Shown here piece after piece: positions 33,950 through 42,563 of a stretch of 64,000 bases of DNA. A model generated the notes under the pieces. The model was not told where the DNA came from. It was given only the letters and a program-made list of their open reading frames with translations, and made no database searches. This DNA comes from an uncultured Bacteroidota bacterium (lineage in GTDB: Bacteria; Bacteroidota; Bacteroidia; Chitinophagales; LD1). The stretch lies in the NCBI GenBank assembly GCA_903919075.1, contig CAIXGR010000022.1, forward strand, positions 62,001 through 126,000, in the 5' to 3' direction. Numbering within the stretch: the first letter of the stretch is position 1; each line of letters begins with the position of its first letter. The translations under genes were made by a program, and so were the position numbers.

Positions 33950-34465
33950 ATGCAAGGAAAAACAGCCAAAGAATCAAAAACCATAATGACAGAAATTGTA
34001 TTGCCTAATGACACCAATTCCTTAGGTAATCTTCGCGGTGGACGTATTTTGCATTGGATGGATATAGCCTCGGCTATTGCAGCTGGTAAACATTCAAATG
34101 CCGTGGTTGTTACAGCTTCGGTAGATAATGTTTCTTTTGAGAATCCAATCAAACTGGGCGATGTAGTAGTTATTACAGCAACTGTTACACGCGTATTCAA
34201 TACATCGATGGAAACGCATATAGAAGTATGGGCGGAAAATCTTCCTTCTCAAACAAAGTATAAATGCAACGAGGCCTACTATACTTTTGTAGCCCTTGAC
34301 AGCAATGGCAGGCCTAGAAAATCGGTACCGCTTATACCTGAAACAGAACAGGAAAAGAAAATGTACGATACAGCATTGGCACGAAGGGAATTGAGATTAG
34401 TACTTGCCGGCAAATTAAAAATGACTGATACAAAAGAATTAAGAAGGGCCTTTGAAACAAACTAG
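33950..34465 (+). CDS. Acyl-CoA thioesterase (hotdog fold, YciA/BFIT type)
   Basis: 171 residues. LPNDTNSLGNLRGGRILHWMDIASAIAA contains the active-site Asn-x-x-Gly and Asp of the family, followed by VVTASVDNVSFENPIKLGDVVVITATV. The tail (TEQEKKMYDTALARRELRL) is helical, as in cytosolic acyl-CoA hydrolases. It releases fatty acids from CoA. Its stop overlaps the convergent DUF421 gene by 4 bp. Confidence 0.9.
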   Translation: MQGKTAKESKTIMTEIVLPNDTNSLGNLRGGRILHWMDIASAIAAGKHSNAVVVTASVDNVSFENPIKLGDVVVITATVTRVFNTSMETHIEVWAENLPSQTKYKCNEAYYTFVALDSNGRPRKSVPLIPETEQEKKMYDTALARRELRLVLAGKLKMTDTKELRRAFETN

Positions 34466-34980
34466 TTGTTCTTTGACAGTACTTTATGCGCCCTGCGTTT
34501 ACGCACAGTTTTATGCGCAAAGTTTTTCGAAAGCACACTGATGTTGCCATCTACTTCTAAAATGGCTAAATCTACTTCTGCACAATTTTCTACACCGTGC
34601 TCGCGTACTGCAGCATCTAACTCTTCAGTTGTTAGCATGGCCCTGTCAAGGTTTTCGGTAAGTACCTTGCCTTTATAAATAAGCATAATTTCGGCCCCTT
34701 GAACCGCCACGCTGAAATTGGGATATTTTTTTAATAAGAATTTCAAAACATAGTTAACTACAAAAAGCCCTGTTGCCGCGGCTATACCACCAAGCACAGT
34801 ACTATCATTACCCACCATAGCATTTTGTACCGAGTTGCTTATAAGCAAAATAAAAACCAAGTCAATGATAGAAAGCTGCGCAAGTTCTTTCTTGCCAAAC
34901 AAACGAATAGCCAATACAATAAAAACATAAATAGTTATTGACTTGAGCGAAATAGTAAGTAGAGAAATAATATCAGGCAT
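34462..34980 (-). CDS. DUF421 (YetF-like) membrane protein
   Basis: 172 residues: two to three helices (SITIYVFIVLAIRLFGKKELAQLSIIDLVFILLISNSVQNAM, LGGIAAATGLFVVNYVLKFLL), then the cytosolic DUF421 alpha/beta domain (IMLIYKGKVLTENLDRAMLTTEELDAAVREHGV, VDLAILEVDGNISVL). RLFGKKELAQLSIIDLVF is the family hallmark. Function is unproven; YetF relatives are stress-linked. It ends within the thioesterase 3' end. Confidence 0.92.
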   Translation of the reverse strand: MPDIISLLTISLKSITIYVFIVLAIRLFGKKELAQLSIIDLVFILLISNSVQNAMVGNDSTVLGGIAAATGLFVVNYVLKFLLKKYPNFSVAVQGAEIMLIYKGKVLTENLDRAMLTTEELDAAVREHGVENCAEVDLAILEVDGNISVLSKNFAHKTVRKRRAHKVLSKNN

Positions 34981-34991
34981 TGATAAGTAAT

Positions 34992-36824
34992 TTAATTAAA
35001 ATTCTTTAACCAATAATCAAGGCATGCAACGCGCCATACAAAAGCTGCTTTGCCGGTATCGCCTTTCTTATATTGTTCAACAGTTTGTTTCAATTTACCA
35101 TCTTCCAGCCAATCAAGATTTTTGTAATCTATATCAAGTAAAAACTTCAATGGCCCATTCAGCCATTTAACTTCGCCAGGTGTTACGAACCCCTTTTTGT
35201 CTTTGCGTTCGGCTACAGCTTTAGGCAAAATAGGCCTTAATGCATCTCGCAATATATATTTCGTTTCTGCGCTATCGTTAATCCTATCCTCGCGGTTTAA
35301 TGTAAATGCAAATTCAACCAACCTGTGGTCTAAAAACGGAACGCGTGATTCAATGGAAAACGCCATTGAGTTCCGGTCTTCATAATGCAACAATGTTTGC
35401 AAAGTACTATCGAACAACAGATGGTAAAGAAAGTTATTGAAGGGGTTAGCTGTTTTATCTTCGAAATGGATTCTGCCTTTATCTCCTTTCAAATATTTAT
35501 TCAGTCTCGAATATTCAAGATTGTAAATTTTGTTTTCGCTACTAAACGCAGAGACGATACTTTTCAGTAAAACATCCATTGTTTTACCGGTACCAAAATT
35601 TTCCATTTTTTTATTGGCTGCAAGAATTTTGAATGCTTTAAAAAGATGCAGTGATGAAAATTCTTGCCCTATAACCCTGAAAAAGGAATGCAGATAACCA
35701 CCCAAATATTCATCTGAGCCTTGCCCGTCAAGCGCAACAGTAACACCCTCGCTTTTTGCCAACTGCATTAAAAAATATTGCGAAATAAACGAAGAACCCA
35801 GCAGCGGAATATCGGAATGATAAGCCACCCGGTGAAAACTATCAGTAATTTGCTGTTCGGATGGAGAAAAGTAAAACGGTTTTATGTTCGGGTATTTCTT
35901 AGTTACTTCATTCACAAAAGGCCGTTCATCAACACTTCCTTTCCCTTCAAAAAAAATAGTGAATGATTTAATATTTGAATCAGGAAACAAAGTTGAATAC
36001 ATAGATGAAATAGCAGATGAATCTAACCCTCCGCTCAAACAAGTTCCGTTCTGTACATCGCTACGCGAGTGCATTTGAACAGATTCTTTAAACAGCGAAA
36101 AGAATTTCTCTTTTTTCTCACCCCAACTTAAATGCGAAACCGGCTCGTTAAAATCTATATCCCAATACCTGCTGGTTGAAATTTTACCGTTTTCCCAAAC
36201 AAGATTGTGGGCCGGTAAAAGCTGATTTAATTGCTTATAATAAGTTTCTTCTTTGTATGAAGCCCATACCATTTGCAAGCCCCGGTTTACTTGTTCAAGA
36301 TTCAACTCATTACTAAACACCGGTAATTCTTTCAGCGCCTTATATTCCGAAGCAAAATAAAAGTCTTCGCCTTTACTGATGTAATAAAAAGGCTTTATTC
36401 CAAACCGGTCGCGCGAGCAAAAAAGTCTCTTATTGGTTTTATCCCAAATGGCTAAGGCCCACATGCCCATAAAATGCTTTACGCAATTATCGCCCCAAAA
36501 CTTATAAGCAGCACATATCACTTCAGTATCGCTTTGTGTGCGGAAGTGAAACCCCAACTTTATTAATTCGGCTTTAACTTCAATGTAATTGTATACCTCG
36601 CCGTTAAATATGATTACTAAATCATCATAAACAAAAGGTTGGTTGGCTTCGTCCGAAAGATCAATAATTTTTAAGCGGTTATGGCCAAGCACTACCGGCC
36701 CATCTATAAAAACATTCGATGCCTCCGGCCCACGATGCACAATTTTTTGCAGCATCTTGTGCATCAACTCATTTCCTGAGTTGTTCGAAATGTTTTCATC
36801 AATAAATCCTGCAATGCCGCACAT
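34992..36824 (-). CDS. asnB: Asparagine synthase (glutamine-hydrolysing)
   Basis: 610 residues. The N-terminal Ntn amidotransferase begins MCGIAGFID with catalytic Cys2 and has NGEVYNYIEVKAEL, HFRTQSDTEVI and FGIKPFYY. The synthetase half has the PP-loop SGGLDSSAISS, a DGQGSDEYLGGY loop and SIESRVPFLDHRLVEFAF. It makes asparagine from aspartate, ATP and glutamine, or amidates another acid: this AsnB branch is also used in polysaccharide and antibiotic clusters. purM lies 25 bp upstream on the same strand. Confidence 0.85.
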   Translation of the reverse strand: MCGIAGFIDENISNNSGNELMHKMLQKIVHRGPEASNVFIDGPVVLGHNRLKIIDLSDEANQPFVYDDLVIIFNGEVYNYIEVKAELIKLGFHFRTQSDTEVICAAYKFWGDNCVKHFMGMWALAIWDKTNKRLFCSRDRFGIKPFYYISKGEDFYFASEYKALKELPVFSNELNLEQVNRGLQMVWASYKEETYYKQLNQLLPAHNLVWENGKISTSRYWDIDFNEPVSHLSWGEKKEKFFSLFKESVQMHSRSDVQNGTCLSGGLDSSAISSMYSTLFPDSNIKSFTIFFEGKGSVDERPFVNEVTKKYPNIKPFYFSPSEQQITDSFHRVAYHSDIPLLGSSFISQYFLMQLAKSEGVTVALDGQGSDEYLGGYLHSFFRVIGQEFSSLHLFKAFKILAANKKMENFGTGKTMDVLLKSIVSAFSSENKIYNLEYSRLNKYLKGDKGRIHFEDKTANPFNNFLYHLLFDSTLQTLLHYEDRNSMAFSIESRVPFLDHRLVEFAFTLNREDRINDSAETKYILRDALRPILPKAVAERKDKKGFVTPGEVKWLNGPLKFLLDIDYKNLDWLEDGKLKQTVEQYKKGDTGKAAFVWRVACLDYWLKNFN

Positions 36825-36849
36825 GGGTAACTAATCTAAAAAATAATCA

Positions 36850-38013
36850 TCAATGATATAAAAACTTACCGTATTCGCTTTCAATTACAACTTCATTTTT
36901 TTCACTATGCTCCACATGCCCTATTACCTGCGCCGCAATACCAAATGAAAGCGCAACATCAATAATTAACGAAGCGTATTTTTCATCAGTATATATTTCC
37001 ATACGTGTTCCGCAATTAAATACGTTAAACATTTCCTGCCAATCTGTTTTTGATTCCTGTTGAATTAATTTAAAAACGGGCGCAACAGGCAATAATTTAT
37101 TTTTTACAATCCTCAAAAGCTCTATATAATGTAATATTTTAGTTTGTGCTCCTCCGGTGCAATTAATAATGCCATTTATCTGCCCGGGTATCTCTTCAAG
37201 AATTTTTTTAACCACAGGTATGTAAGTACGGGTAGCCGATAATAGCGCTTTACCAATGCTTAACGGTGTTCCATCAAGATTATCAGTTAATTTTTTCGAA
37301 CCACCATATACAAGCGATTTATCAATTGCCGGGTCGAATGACTCGGGATACTTTTCAGCATATAATTTACTTAACACATCATGCCGGGCCGAGGTTAATC
37401 CATTACTACTAATGCCGCTATTATATTCATCCTCATAAGTGGCTTTACCGTACGAAGACAACCCTATAATTACATTGCCCGGTTTTATGTTTTGCGTAAG
37501 AATCAATTGACTTTTTCGCATTCGCAAGGCCATACTTGCATCAACAGTTGTAGTGCGTACACAATCGCCTAAATCAGCAGTTTCGCCACCCATGGCATGA
37601 ATGTGAACGCCAAAATCATTCATGCGTTCAATAAATTCTTTACTGCCTTTAATAATTTCGGCAATTACTTCACCGGTAATTAATTTCTTATTGCGATTAA
37701 TAATTGAGGAGTAAAGAAAATTATCAGTGGCACCTATGCATAGCAAATCGTCTAAATTCATCACCAAAGCATCTTGAGCAATGCCACGCCATACGGATAT
37801 ATCACCGGTTTCTTTCCAATACAAGTATGCGAGAATAGATTTTGTGCCTGAGCCATCTGAACTCATTACATTACAATAGGCATCATCGCCACCTAGATAA
37901 TCGGGATATATTTTGCAAAAGGCTTTAGGATAAAGCCCATGGTAGAGGTCCTTAATAGCTGCATGAACATCTTCCTTTCCCGCCGATACTCCTCTCCTTT
38001 CGTATTTTTCCAT
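36850..38013 (-). CDS. purM: Phosphoribosylformylglycinamidine cyclo-ligase (AIR synthase)
   Basis: 387 residues, the longer Bacteroidota form. MEKYERRGVSAGKEDVH, MSSDGSGTKSILAYLYW, NLDDLLCIGATDNFLYSS, HAMGGETADLGDCVRT and PGNVIIGLSSYGKAT match PurM/AIR synthase. It closes formylglycinamidine ribonucleotide to AIR in purine synthesis. No other pur genes are near; guaA is 7 kb away. The gene starts 128 bp downstream of the aroF-type gene, and a dispersed repeat occupies that gap. Confidence 0.88.
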   Translation of the reverse strand: MEKYERRGVSAGKEDVHAAIKDLYHGLYPKAFCKIYPDYLGGDDAYCNVMSSDGSGTKSILAYLYWKETGDISVWRGIAQDALVMNLDDLLCIGATDNFLYSSIINRNKKLITGEVIAEIIKGSKEFIERMNDFGVHIHAMGGETADLGDCVRTTTVDASMALRMRKSQLILTQNIKPGNVIIGLSSYGKATYEDEYNSGISSNGLTSARHDVLSKLYAEKYPESFDPAIDKSLVYGGSKKLTDNLDGTPLSIGKALLSATRTYIPVVKKILEEIPGQINGIINCTGGAQTKILHYIELLRIVKNKLLPVAPVFKLIQQESKTDWQEMFNVFNCGTRMEIYTDEKYASLIIDVALSFGIAAQVIGHVEHSEKNEVVIESEYGKFLYH

Positions 38014-38044
38014 TCAGTTGAACAAATTTCAAATTTGCCTCCCG

Positions 38045-38073
38045 CACCCTCTAACTCCCTAAAGGGAGAACCG
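38045..38073. repeat. Dispersed 29-bp repeat, copy 2
   Basis: Identical to 22439-22467 in the same orientation. It lies in the 128-bp spacer between aroF and purM. Confidence 0.75.
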
Positions 38074-38141
38074 CTTCCCTACAAAAATTGCATTGTCTTT
38101 AAAATTTATCTAATGTCTAAGATCTCATATCTATAATCTAT

Positions 38142-39137
38142 TTAAACAACTTTCTGCCCTACAGCTTCAGCCACTTTTTTCAAGCTGGCATATAAATTTT
38201 TAAACTCTTCGAAGTTTAACTGTTGAGCGGCATCGCTTTTTGCTTCTTTAGGATTAGGGTGTGTTTCAATTAATAAGCCATCGGCAGCCATTGCCATACA
38301 AGCCCGCGCCAAATCAGGAACGCCATATGCATAACCAATGGCATGGCTTGGATCGAGAATGACCGGTAGATTAGTGTTTTCTTTTAACCAGGCAGCGCCA
38401 CACAGGTCCAGCGTAAAGCGTGTTTTGGTTTCAAAGGTTCTAATGCCTCTTTCGCACAATATTACGTTTGGGTTGCCACCACTTAATATAAACTCAGCAG
38501 CCTGCACAAACTCTTGTAGCGTTGTTCCGAAACCTCGTTTTAATAGCACCGGTTTCTTCGTTTTTCCGCACTGGCGAAGAATGCCCTGATCATACATACT
38601 CTTAGCGCCTATCTGTACAATATCAGCATAATCAATTACCTCATTCACATGGCTGCTATCGCGCACTTCGGTAATAATTTTTAAGCCGTATTTGGCGCGC
38701 ATTTTATCCAACAGCTTCAATCCTTCTAAGCCCAAGCCTTGGAAAGTATAAGGCGATGTGCGCGGTTTATAAGCGCCTGCACGCATTACATTTACACCCA
38801 GTTCTACACAAAATTTGGCAGAGGCTTCAATCTGCTCCTCCGACTCAACACTGCATGGACCGGTAATAACAAGCGAGTTATTCGAGTTGCCGCCAATAAC
38901 TAAATCACCAATTCTAATTTCGCGCTTGGTGGGCATGTACTGCTTACTTGCCAGCTGAATATCTGAATCAGTAATAAAAATTTCTTCGGCGGCTTGCTTT
39001 ACCTCATCGCTTGGCAATTTAATTTTTGAGGAAGTAACCAGAACCATTTTACCATTTTCGAAAAAGGTGGCTTTATATTTTTCAGCCAGGTTCAGGGCAA
39101 GTTCTTTAGATACGTTTTTGTGAAGATGGACTATCAT
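38142..39137 (-). CDS. aroF: DAHP synthase (AroF, type I-beta)
   Basis: 331 residues: an N-terminal ferredoxin-like regulatory domain (1-70, beginning MIVHLHKNVSKELAL) and a TIM barrel with VITGPCSVESEEQI, MRAGAYKPRTSPYTFQGLG, VQIGAKSMYDQGILR, KPVLLKRGFGTTLQEF, CERGIRTFETKTRFTLDL and LPVILDPSHAIG. It joins erythrose-4-phosphate and PEP, first step of the shikimate pathway. The N-terminal domain is known to bring feedback control in this subclass. Its ATG overlaps the stop of the epimerase-CBS gene by one base, so the two are translationally coupled. Confidence 0.95.
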   Translation of the reverse strand: MIVHLHKNVSKELALNLAEKYKATFFENGKMVLVTSSKIKLPSDEVKQAAEEIFITDSDIQLASKQYMPTKREIRIGDLVIGGNSNNSLVITGPCSVESEEQIEASAKFCVELGVNVMRAGAYKPRTSPYTFQGLGLEGLKLLDKMRAKYGLKIITEVRDSSHVNEVIDYADIVQIGAKSMYDQGILRQCGKTKKPVLLKRGFGTTLQEFVQAAEFILSGGNPNVILCERGIRTFETKTRFTLDLCGAAWLKENTNLPVILDPSHAIGYAYGVPDLARACMAMAADGLLIETHPNPKEAKSDAAQQLNFEEFKNLYASLKKVAEAVGQKVV

Positions 39138-40144
39138 TATACACGGGTTAAGTTATTCAATAACACTGCGCCTTTCAAATTGTTTTCAATATCAACTACA
39201 GGCAAAAATAAAATAATGAAATTCAAATTATTCAATAAATGAAGCATATCGGTAAGCGTTTGGTTAGCGCCAATGGTAACCGGTTTTTTATTTACCATAG
39301 CTGCTACATCTGCTTTACCCGGGCTATCTAAATAGTTTATAAAACTCCGCCTTACATCGGCATTACTAATTACGCCAAAAAGTTTTTGCTTTTCTGTAAC
39401 TAATGCAAAGCCCAGAGCGGATTTTTCAATAGATTCAAGAACGCCTTTCAACTGCAATTTTTCTTTTTCAATAACCGGCAAATACTGTTCCGAAGTCATA
39501 AAATCAGCTACTCTAAAATCGGTTTCCCCTACTGCCTTATTGGGCGTTTTATGCAGGTTTAACATTCCTACACCCAAAAACTTCTGATTCATTAAATAAT
39601 TGCCCGAAACAATAGAGTTAACACCCAATAGCCGCAGAATAAATGCAATTCGGTCATCAACTCCGCCATCTACTTGAATCTGTTTTTTAGGGAACAACTG
39701 CTTAAATTCGATAATGCGTTGAAAATTTGTTTTATCGAAAGGCTTTCCGCTTACACCCGGTTCGGATGCCATGAATAGCACATAATCGAAATCGTTAGCA
39801 GGTTGAATGAAAGCCGATAAAGGGTCCTTCATGGTAAGCGCCAAGCCCCAATGTGTTTGAGTGTTTTTGGGAATTGCGGGGATAGCAGCACCAACCCCAT
39901 GTTGAATGCTTACATATTCTATTTTAAGCGTATTGATGCTATCGAAAAAAATCTCGGGTTTTGGATGGATGATATGAAGGTCAATAGGTGTTTTGCTGAA
40001 AGTTCTGATAAGTGCTATATCATCAAAGACCGACGCATCAAAACAATCAATATGAAACATGTCGATGCCATGTGCGTCCAATTCTCGCACTAACTGTTCC
40101 AGGTTTTTCTCCTTGTTAGAATATATGGAGGCTGAAATTTTCAT
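39137..40144 (-). CDS. Ribulose-phosphate 3-epimerase-like barrel fused to a CBS pair
   Basis: 335 residues. The first ~200 form a Rpe-like barrel: FHIDCFDASVFDD (H31, D33), DLHIIHPKPE (H57), SIQHGV, LALTMKDPLS, FMASEPGVSGKPF, QVDGGVDD (D159), and VSGNYLM. The metal and acid/base residues of Rpe are all at equivalent places, so catalysis is plausible. The last ~125 residues are two CBS motifs (ALVTEKQKLFGVISNADVRRSF and LPVVDIENNLKGAVLLNNL), which bind adenine nucleotides in other enzymes, as in KdsD. Coupled to DAHP synthase; a role in supplying pentose-phosphate intermediates is inferred. Confidence 0.8.
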   Translation of the reverse strand: MKISASIYSNKEKNLEQLVRELDAHGIDMFHIDCFDASVFDDIALIRTFSKTPIDLHIIHPKPEIFFDSINTLKIEYVSIQHGVGAAIPAIPKNTQTHWGLALTMKDPLSAFIQPANDFDYVLFMASEPGVSGKPFDKTNFQRIIEFKQLFPKKQIQVDGGVDDRIAFILRLLGVNSIVSGNYLMNQKFLGVGMLNLHKTPNKAVGETDFRVADFMTSEQYLPVIEKEKLQLKGVLESIEKSALGFALVTEKQKLFGVISNADVRRSFINYLDSPGKADVAAMVNKKPVTIGANQTLTDMLHLLNNLNFIILFLPVVDIENNLKGAVLLNNLTRV

Positions 40145-40243
40145 ATTGTCTTATCCGGCATTTCGTGCGCTAAGAAACGAAGAAGCGGTGAAATGCCTAA
40201 ATATTTAATTAACACTATAAATCAGTTTTTCTTTTCAAAAAAA

Positions 40244-41062
40244 TCAACTTTTAAAAATTGCTATTATAACAATTAAGCCAACTGCACCCGCAGCAAAAAC
40301 ATAATTTAAACTTTTGGCGTAGTGGTTATTTTTCACCCTTTTAATATGCAGCCCAATGGCCAGTAATCTTCCTGCCCCTTGCCCGGCAAACATTAAACCG
40401 GTTAAGCCGGTTAGCTTAGCCAACAGCGCGGTTATTATAAACAAAGTGCCTTCAATAAACCCCAGCACGGCTAAATGTGCCACATAATCTAATTGGTGGG
40501 TGCCGGTTTCATTTTTTTTCAAATCGAAAGTTAGCAGCACCAAAAAATAAAGTGTAACGCAGCCTAACAATATTAATGGGTTTATAGCCATAAGCATGGC
40601 GAACAAATAAATTGAAAGCGCTGTATAAGCAAAACCAGCACCGATTAAAGCCATGCGCCATTTTATGCTAAAATCCGGTGCAAAACTTACAGCGCCTACT
40701 GGCTCAGATCTACTGCCTGCAATAATGCGCCGGTTGTAGCTAATAAAATTGTAAAGCGGCCGCAACAGGGCCTTAAACCAATTTTGTGTTATAATGAGTT
40801 GTAAAAACTTATAGCTATTGCCGATAACTAAAGTAAGCGCATCAAGGCCGTACAATAACTCACCGGTGGCATTATCTATCATCGGTATTTCATGACGGGC
40901 GCGATTCATATCCAGCATTGAGCGTTTTTCGGGGGGTAATTCCTCAAACGAAATTCTTCCCTCTTTTTCAATTAATCCCTTTTCAACCATTTCACCGGTA
41001 TACCAGCTGCACATGGGGCATTGGCTATCGTATATTAATGTTTTTGTTTTAAAAGTTTTCAT
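40244..41062 (-). CDS. DCC-family (DUF393) protein with membrane domain
   Basis: 272 residues. The N-terminal ~120 form a DCC1-like thioredoxin-fold domain with LIYDSQCPMCSWYTGEMV, whose CxxC is intact, and GLDALTLVIG. About five membrane helices follow (MALIGAGFAYTALSIYLFAMLM through the C-terminal AAGAVGLIVIIAIF). The gene lies 93 bp downstream of a GbsR/MarR regulator, and the gap contains the same TTTCA-N8-TGAAA dyad as the regulator's own upstream region. A thiol-redox role is suggested; function unproven. Confidence 0.8.
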   Translation of the reverse strand: MKTFKTKTLIYDSQCPMCSWYTGEMVEKGLIEKEGRISFEELPPEKRSMLDMNRARHEIPMIDNATGELLYGLDALTLVIGNSYKFLQLIITQNWFKALLRPLYNFISYNRRIIAGSRSEPVGAVSFAPDFSIKWRMALIGAGFAYTALSIYLFAMLMAINPLILLGCVTLYFLVLLTFDLKKNETGTHQLDYVAHLAVLGFIEGTLFIITALLAKLTGLTGLMFAGQGAGRLLAIGLHIKRVKNNHYAKSLNYVFAAGAVGLIVIIAIFKS

Positions 41063-41099
41063 AGTGCAAGATTTTTGCCCTGCTTTTTATTTCCTGAAT

Positions 41100-41117
41100 T
41101 TTCAGAAAATATTGAAA
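41100..41117. promoter_or_regulatory. Operator-like dyad before the DCC membrane gene
   Basis: TTTCA-GAAAATAT-TGAAA has the same half-sites and 8-bp spacing as 41712-41729. It lies 38 bp upstream of the DCC gene start. Confidence 0.6.
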
Positions 41118-41155
41118 TATAATTGCAAAAAAAATATTCTAATCTACTTTTACTA

Positions 41156-41668
41156 CTACTTTACAATTAATTTCATCATCGAATTAAAAAACCAATTTTT
41201 ATCGGCCGAAACCATTTTATCTGCAACCTTATCTGTCGATTCTGCTAATTTATCAATGTCATCCAGCAGCTTAATAAACTTTTGATATTCCTCTTTCTTT
41301 TCGGTTTTATCATCAATCAATTTCAAGTCGCGTAGCGTGGTGCGCAAAGGGTCAATTTCGCGCTTACGGCGTTCGCTGATAATTTTTACTGCTACTTTCC
41401 AAATATCCTTTTCACCAATAAAAAACTCCATTCTTTCGCCCAGCTTAATTTTGCGTTCGGCCAAACCCCAATCAATTAAGGCGCGCATATTCATGTTGGT
41501 ATTGCCGCGGCTTATATCCAGAATTTCCATTATCTCATCGGTACTTAAAGGCTCTTCGCTTACCAGCAACAATGCGTGAATTTGAGCCATGGTGCGGTTA
41601 ATGCCCCAGTTGGTGCCCAAGGTTCCCCAGGCTTCTACAAAGTTTCTTTTGGCTTCCTCTAATTTCAT
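41156..41668 (-). CDS. GbsR/MarR-type transcriptional regulator
   Basis: 170 residues with a winged helix-turn-helix (RTMAQIHALLLVSEEPLSTDEIMEILDISRGNTNMNMRALIDWGLAERK) and a C-terminal helical dimerisation part. EAWGTLGTNWGINRTMAQIHALL is the GbsR family start. A perfect 20-bp palindrome 43 bp upstream is its likely operator, and a related dyad precedes the adjacent DCC gene, so it probably represses both. Ligand unknown. Confidence 0.88.
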   Translation of the reverse strand: MKLEEAKRNFVEAWGTLGTNWGINRTMAQIHALLLVSEEPLSTDEIMEILDISRGNTNMNMRALIDWGLAERKIKLGERMEFFIGEKDIWKVAVKIISERRKREIDPLRTTLRDLKLIDDKTEKKEEYQKFIKLLDDIDKLAESTDKVADKMVSADKNWFFNSMMKLIVK

Positions 41669-41710
41669 ATCCTTTCAATTACGATGTAAAGATAAGGATA
41701 TGTTTCTGAA

Positions 41711-41730
41711 CTTTCAAAATATTTTGAAAG
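41711..41730. promoter_or_regulatory. 20-bp perfect palindrome upstream of the GbsR gene
   Basis: CTTTCAAAATATTTTGAAAG is a perfect inverted repeat 43 bp before the regulator start. Its TTTCA-N8-TGAAA core recurs at 41100-41117. Confidence 0.75.
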
Positions 41731-41831
41731 ATTTATTTCTTACAACTTCTTTTGCTATAAGAAGAATTAAACATCCACGAAAAACAGACTAATATTATAT
41801 TGCGAATAATATCACCAATAAACAGGCGCCA

Positions 41832-42563
41832 TTGAACAACTTTGTAACTATAAAGACCTTTACTTACCCCTACGAAATTGCCATAATTCGTGGCCGTTTG
41901 GAGTCGGAAGGTATTGAGTGCAGGGTTCAAGACGAATTGACCGTACAGGTTGACCCCTTCTATTCAAATGCAATTGGTGGACTAAAACTGCAGGTAAAAG
42001 AAAGTGACGTTAAAACAGCGCTTGAAATATTGAAAGAGGCTGGCTACCCTGTAGATAAAGAATTGCCACTAACAAAGCTTCAAGGAAAACTTGACAAAGC
42101 AACTTCTGAGATTCTATTCATTAAAAATATAAGACCTGAATTTCGCCTACTTATCATTGTTGCCACGATTGCAAGCATAGTACTTGGGATACTTTATTTT
42201 ATAACCTTACCAACCCCTTTTGAACAACTTACAAAAAACCGATGGTGCGTTGACAAAGTATTTTATGCCGGCAAGGAATATCAGCCAAGGACCGTGGAAA
42301 CAAGATTAATATTCAATGGGGTTTGTAAAGAAACTATTTACTTCGGGGTTAATGGAAACATCTCTATGCCCGGCCTTAACTCTGCCAGCGCCCAAGGGAT
42401 ATGGCACCTTGAAAATAATACATTACATATTCAACAGACGGACACATTTAGCTTTGTTTACAACGGAACTTATAAGATTAATTTCAAGGGTAATGAGTTA
42501 ATCTTGAAATCACCCAATACAACAATTTGGTGTTATTTTGAAAATTCTACTTTCAATTTCTAA
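41832..42563 (+). CDS. DUF2007 domain protein with membrane helix and lipocalin-like tail
   Basis: 243 residues. The first ~75 match DUF2007, a putative signal-transducing domain (FVTIKTFTYPYEIAIIRGRLESEGIEC, GGLKLQVKESDVKTALEIL). One membrane helix follows (LLIIVATIASIVLGILYFI), then an outside beta domain (NRWCVDKVFYAGKEY, LIFNGVCKETIYFGVNGNI, QGIWHLENNTLHI). The best start is a TTG at 41832, as no ATG precedes the DUF2007 motif. Its stop overlaps the start of a zinc-ribbon gene by one base (TAATG). Confidence 0.75.
   Translation: MNNFVTIKTFTYPYEIAIIRGRLESEGIECRVQDELTVQVDPFYSNAIGGLKLQVKESDVKTALEILKEAGYPVDKELPLTKLQGKLDKATSEILFIKNIRPEFRLLIIVATIASIVLGILYFITLPTPFEQLTKNRWCVDKVFYAGKEYQPRTVETRLIFNGVCKETIYFGVNGNISMPGLNSASAQGIWHLENNTLHIQQTDTFSFVYNGTYKINFKGNELILKSPNTTIWCYFENSTFNF

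Noticed and set aside
34992-40144. asnB, purM, aroF and the epimerase-CBS gene as a secondary-metabolite cluster
   Set aside because: Each gene has a simple primary-metabolism reading, no tailoring, NRPS/PKS or export gene is added, and a dispersed repeat separates aroF from purM.
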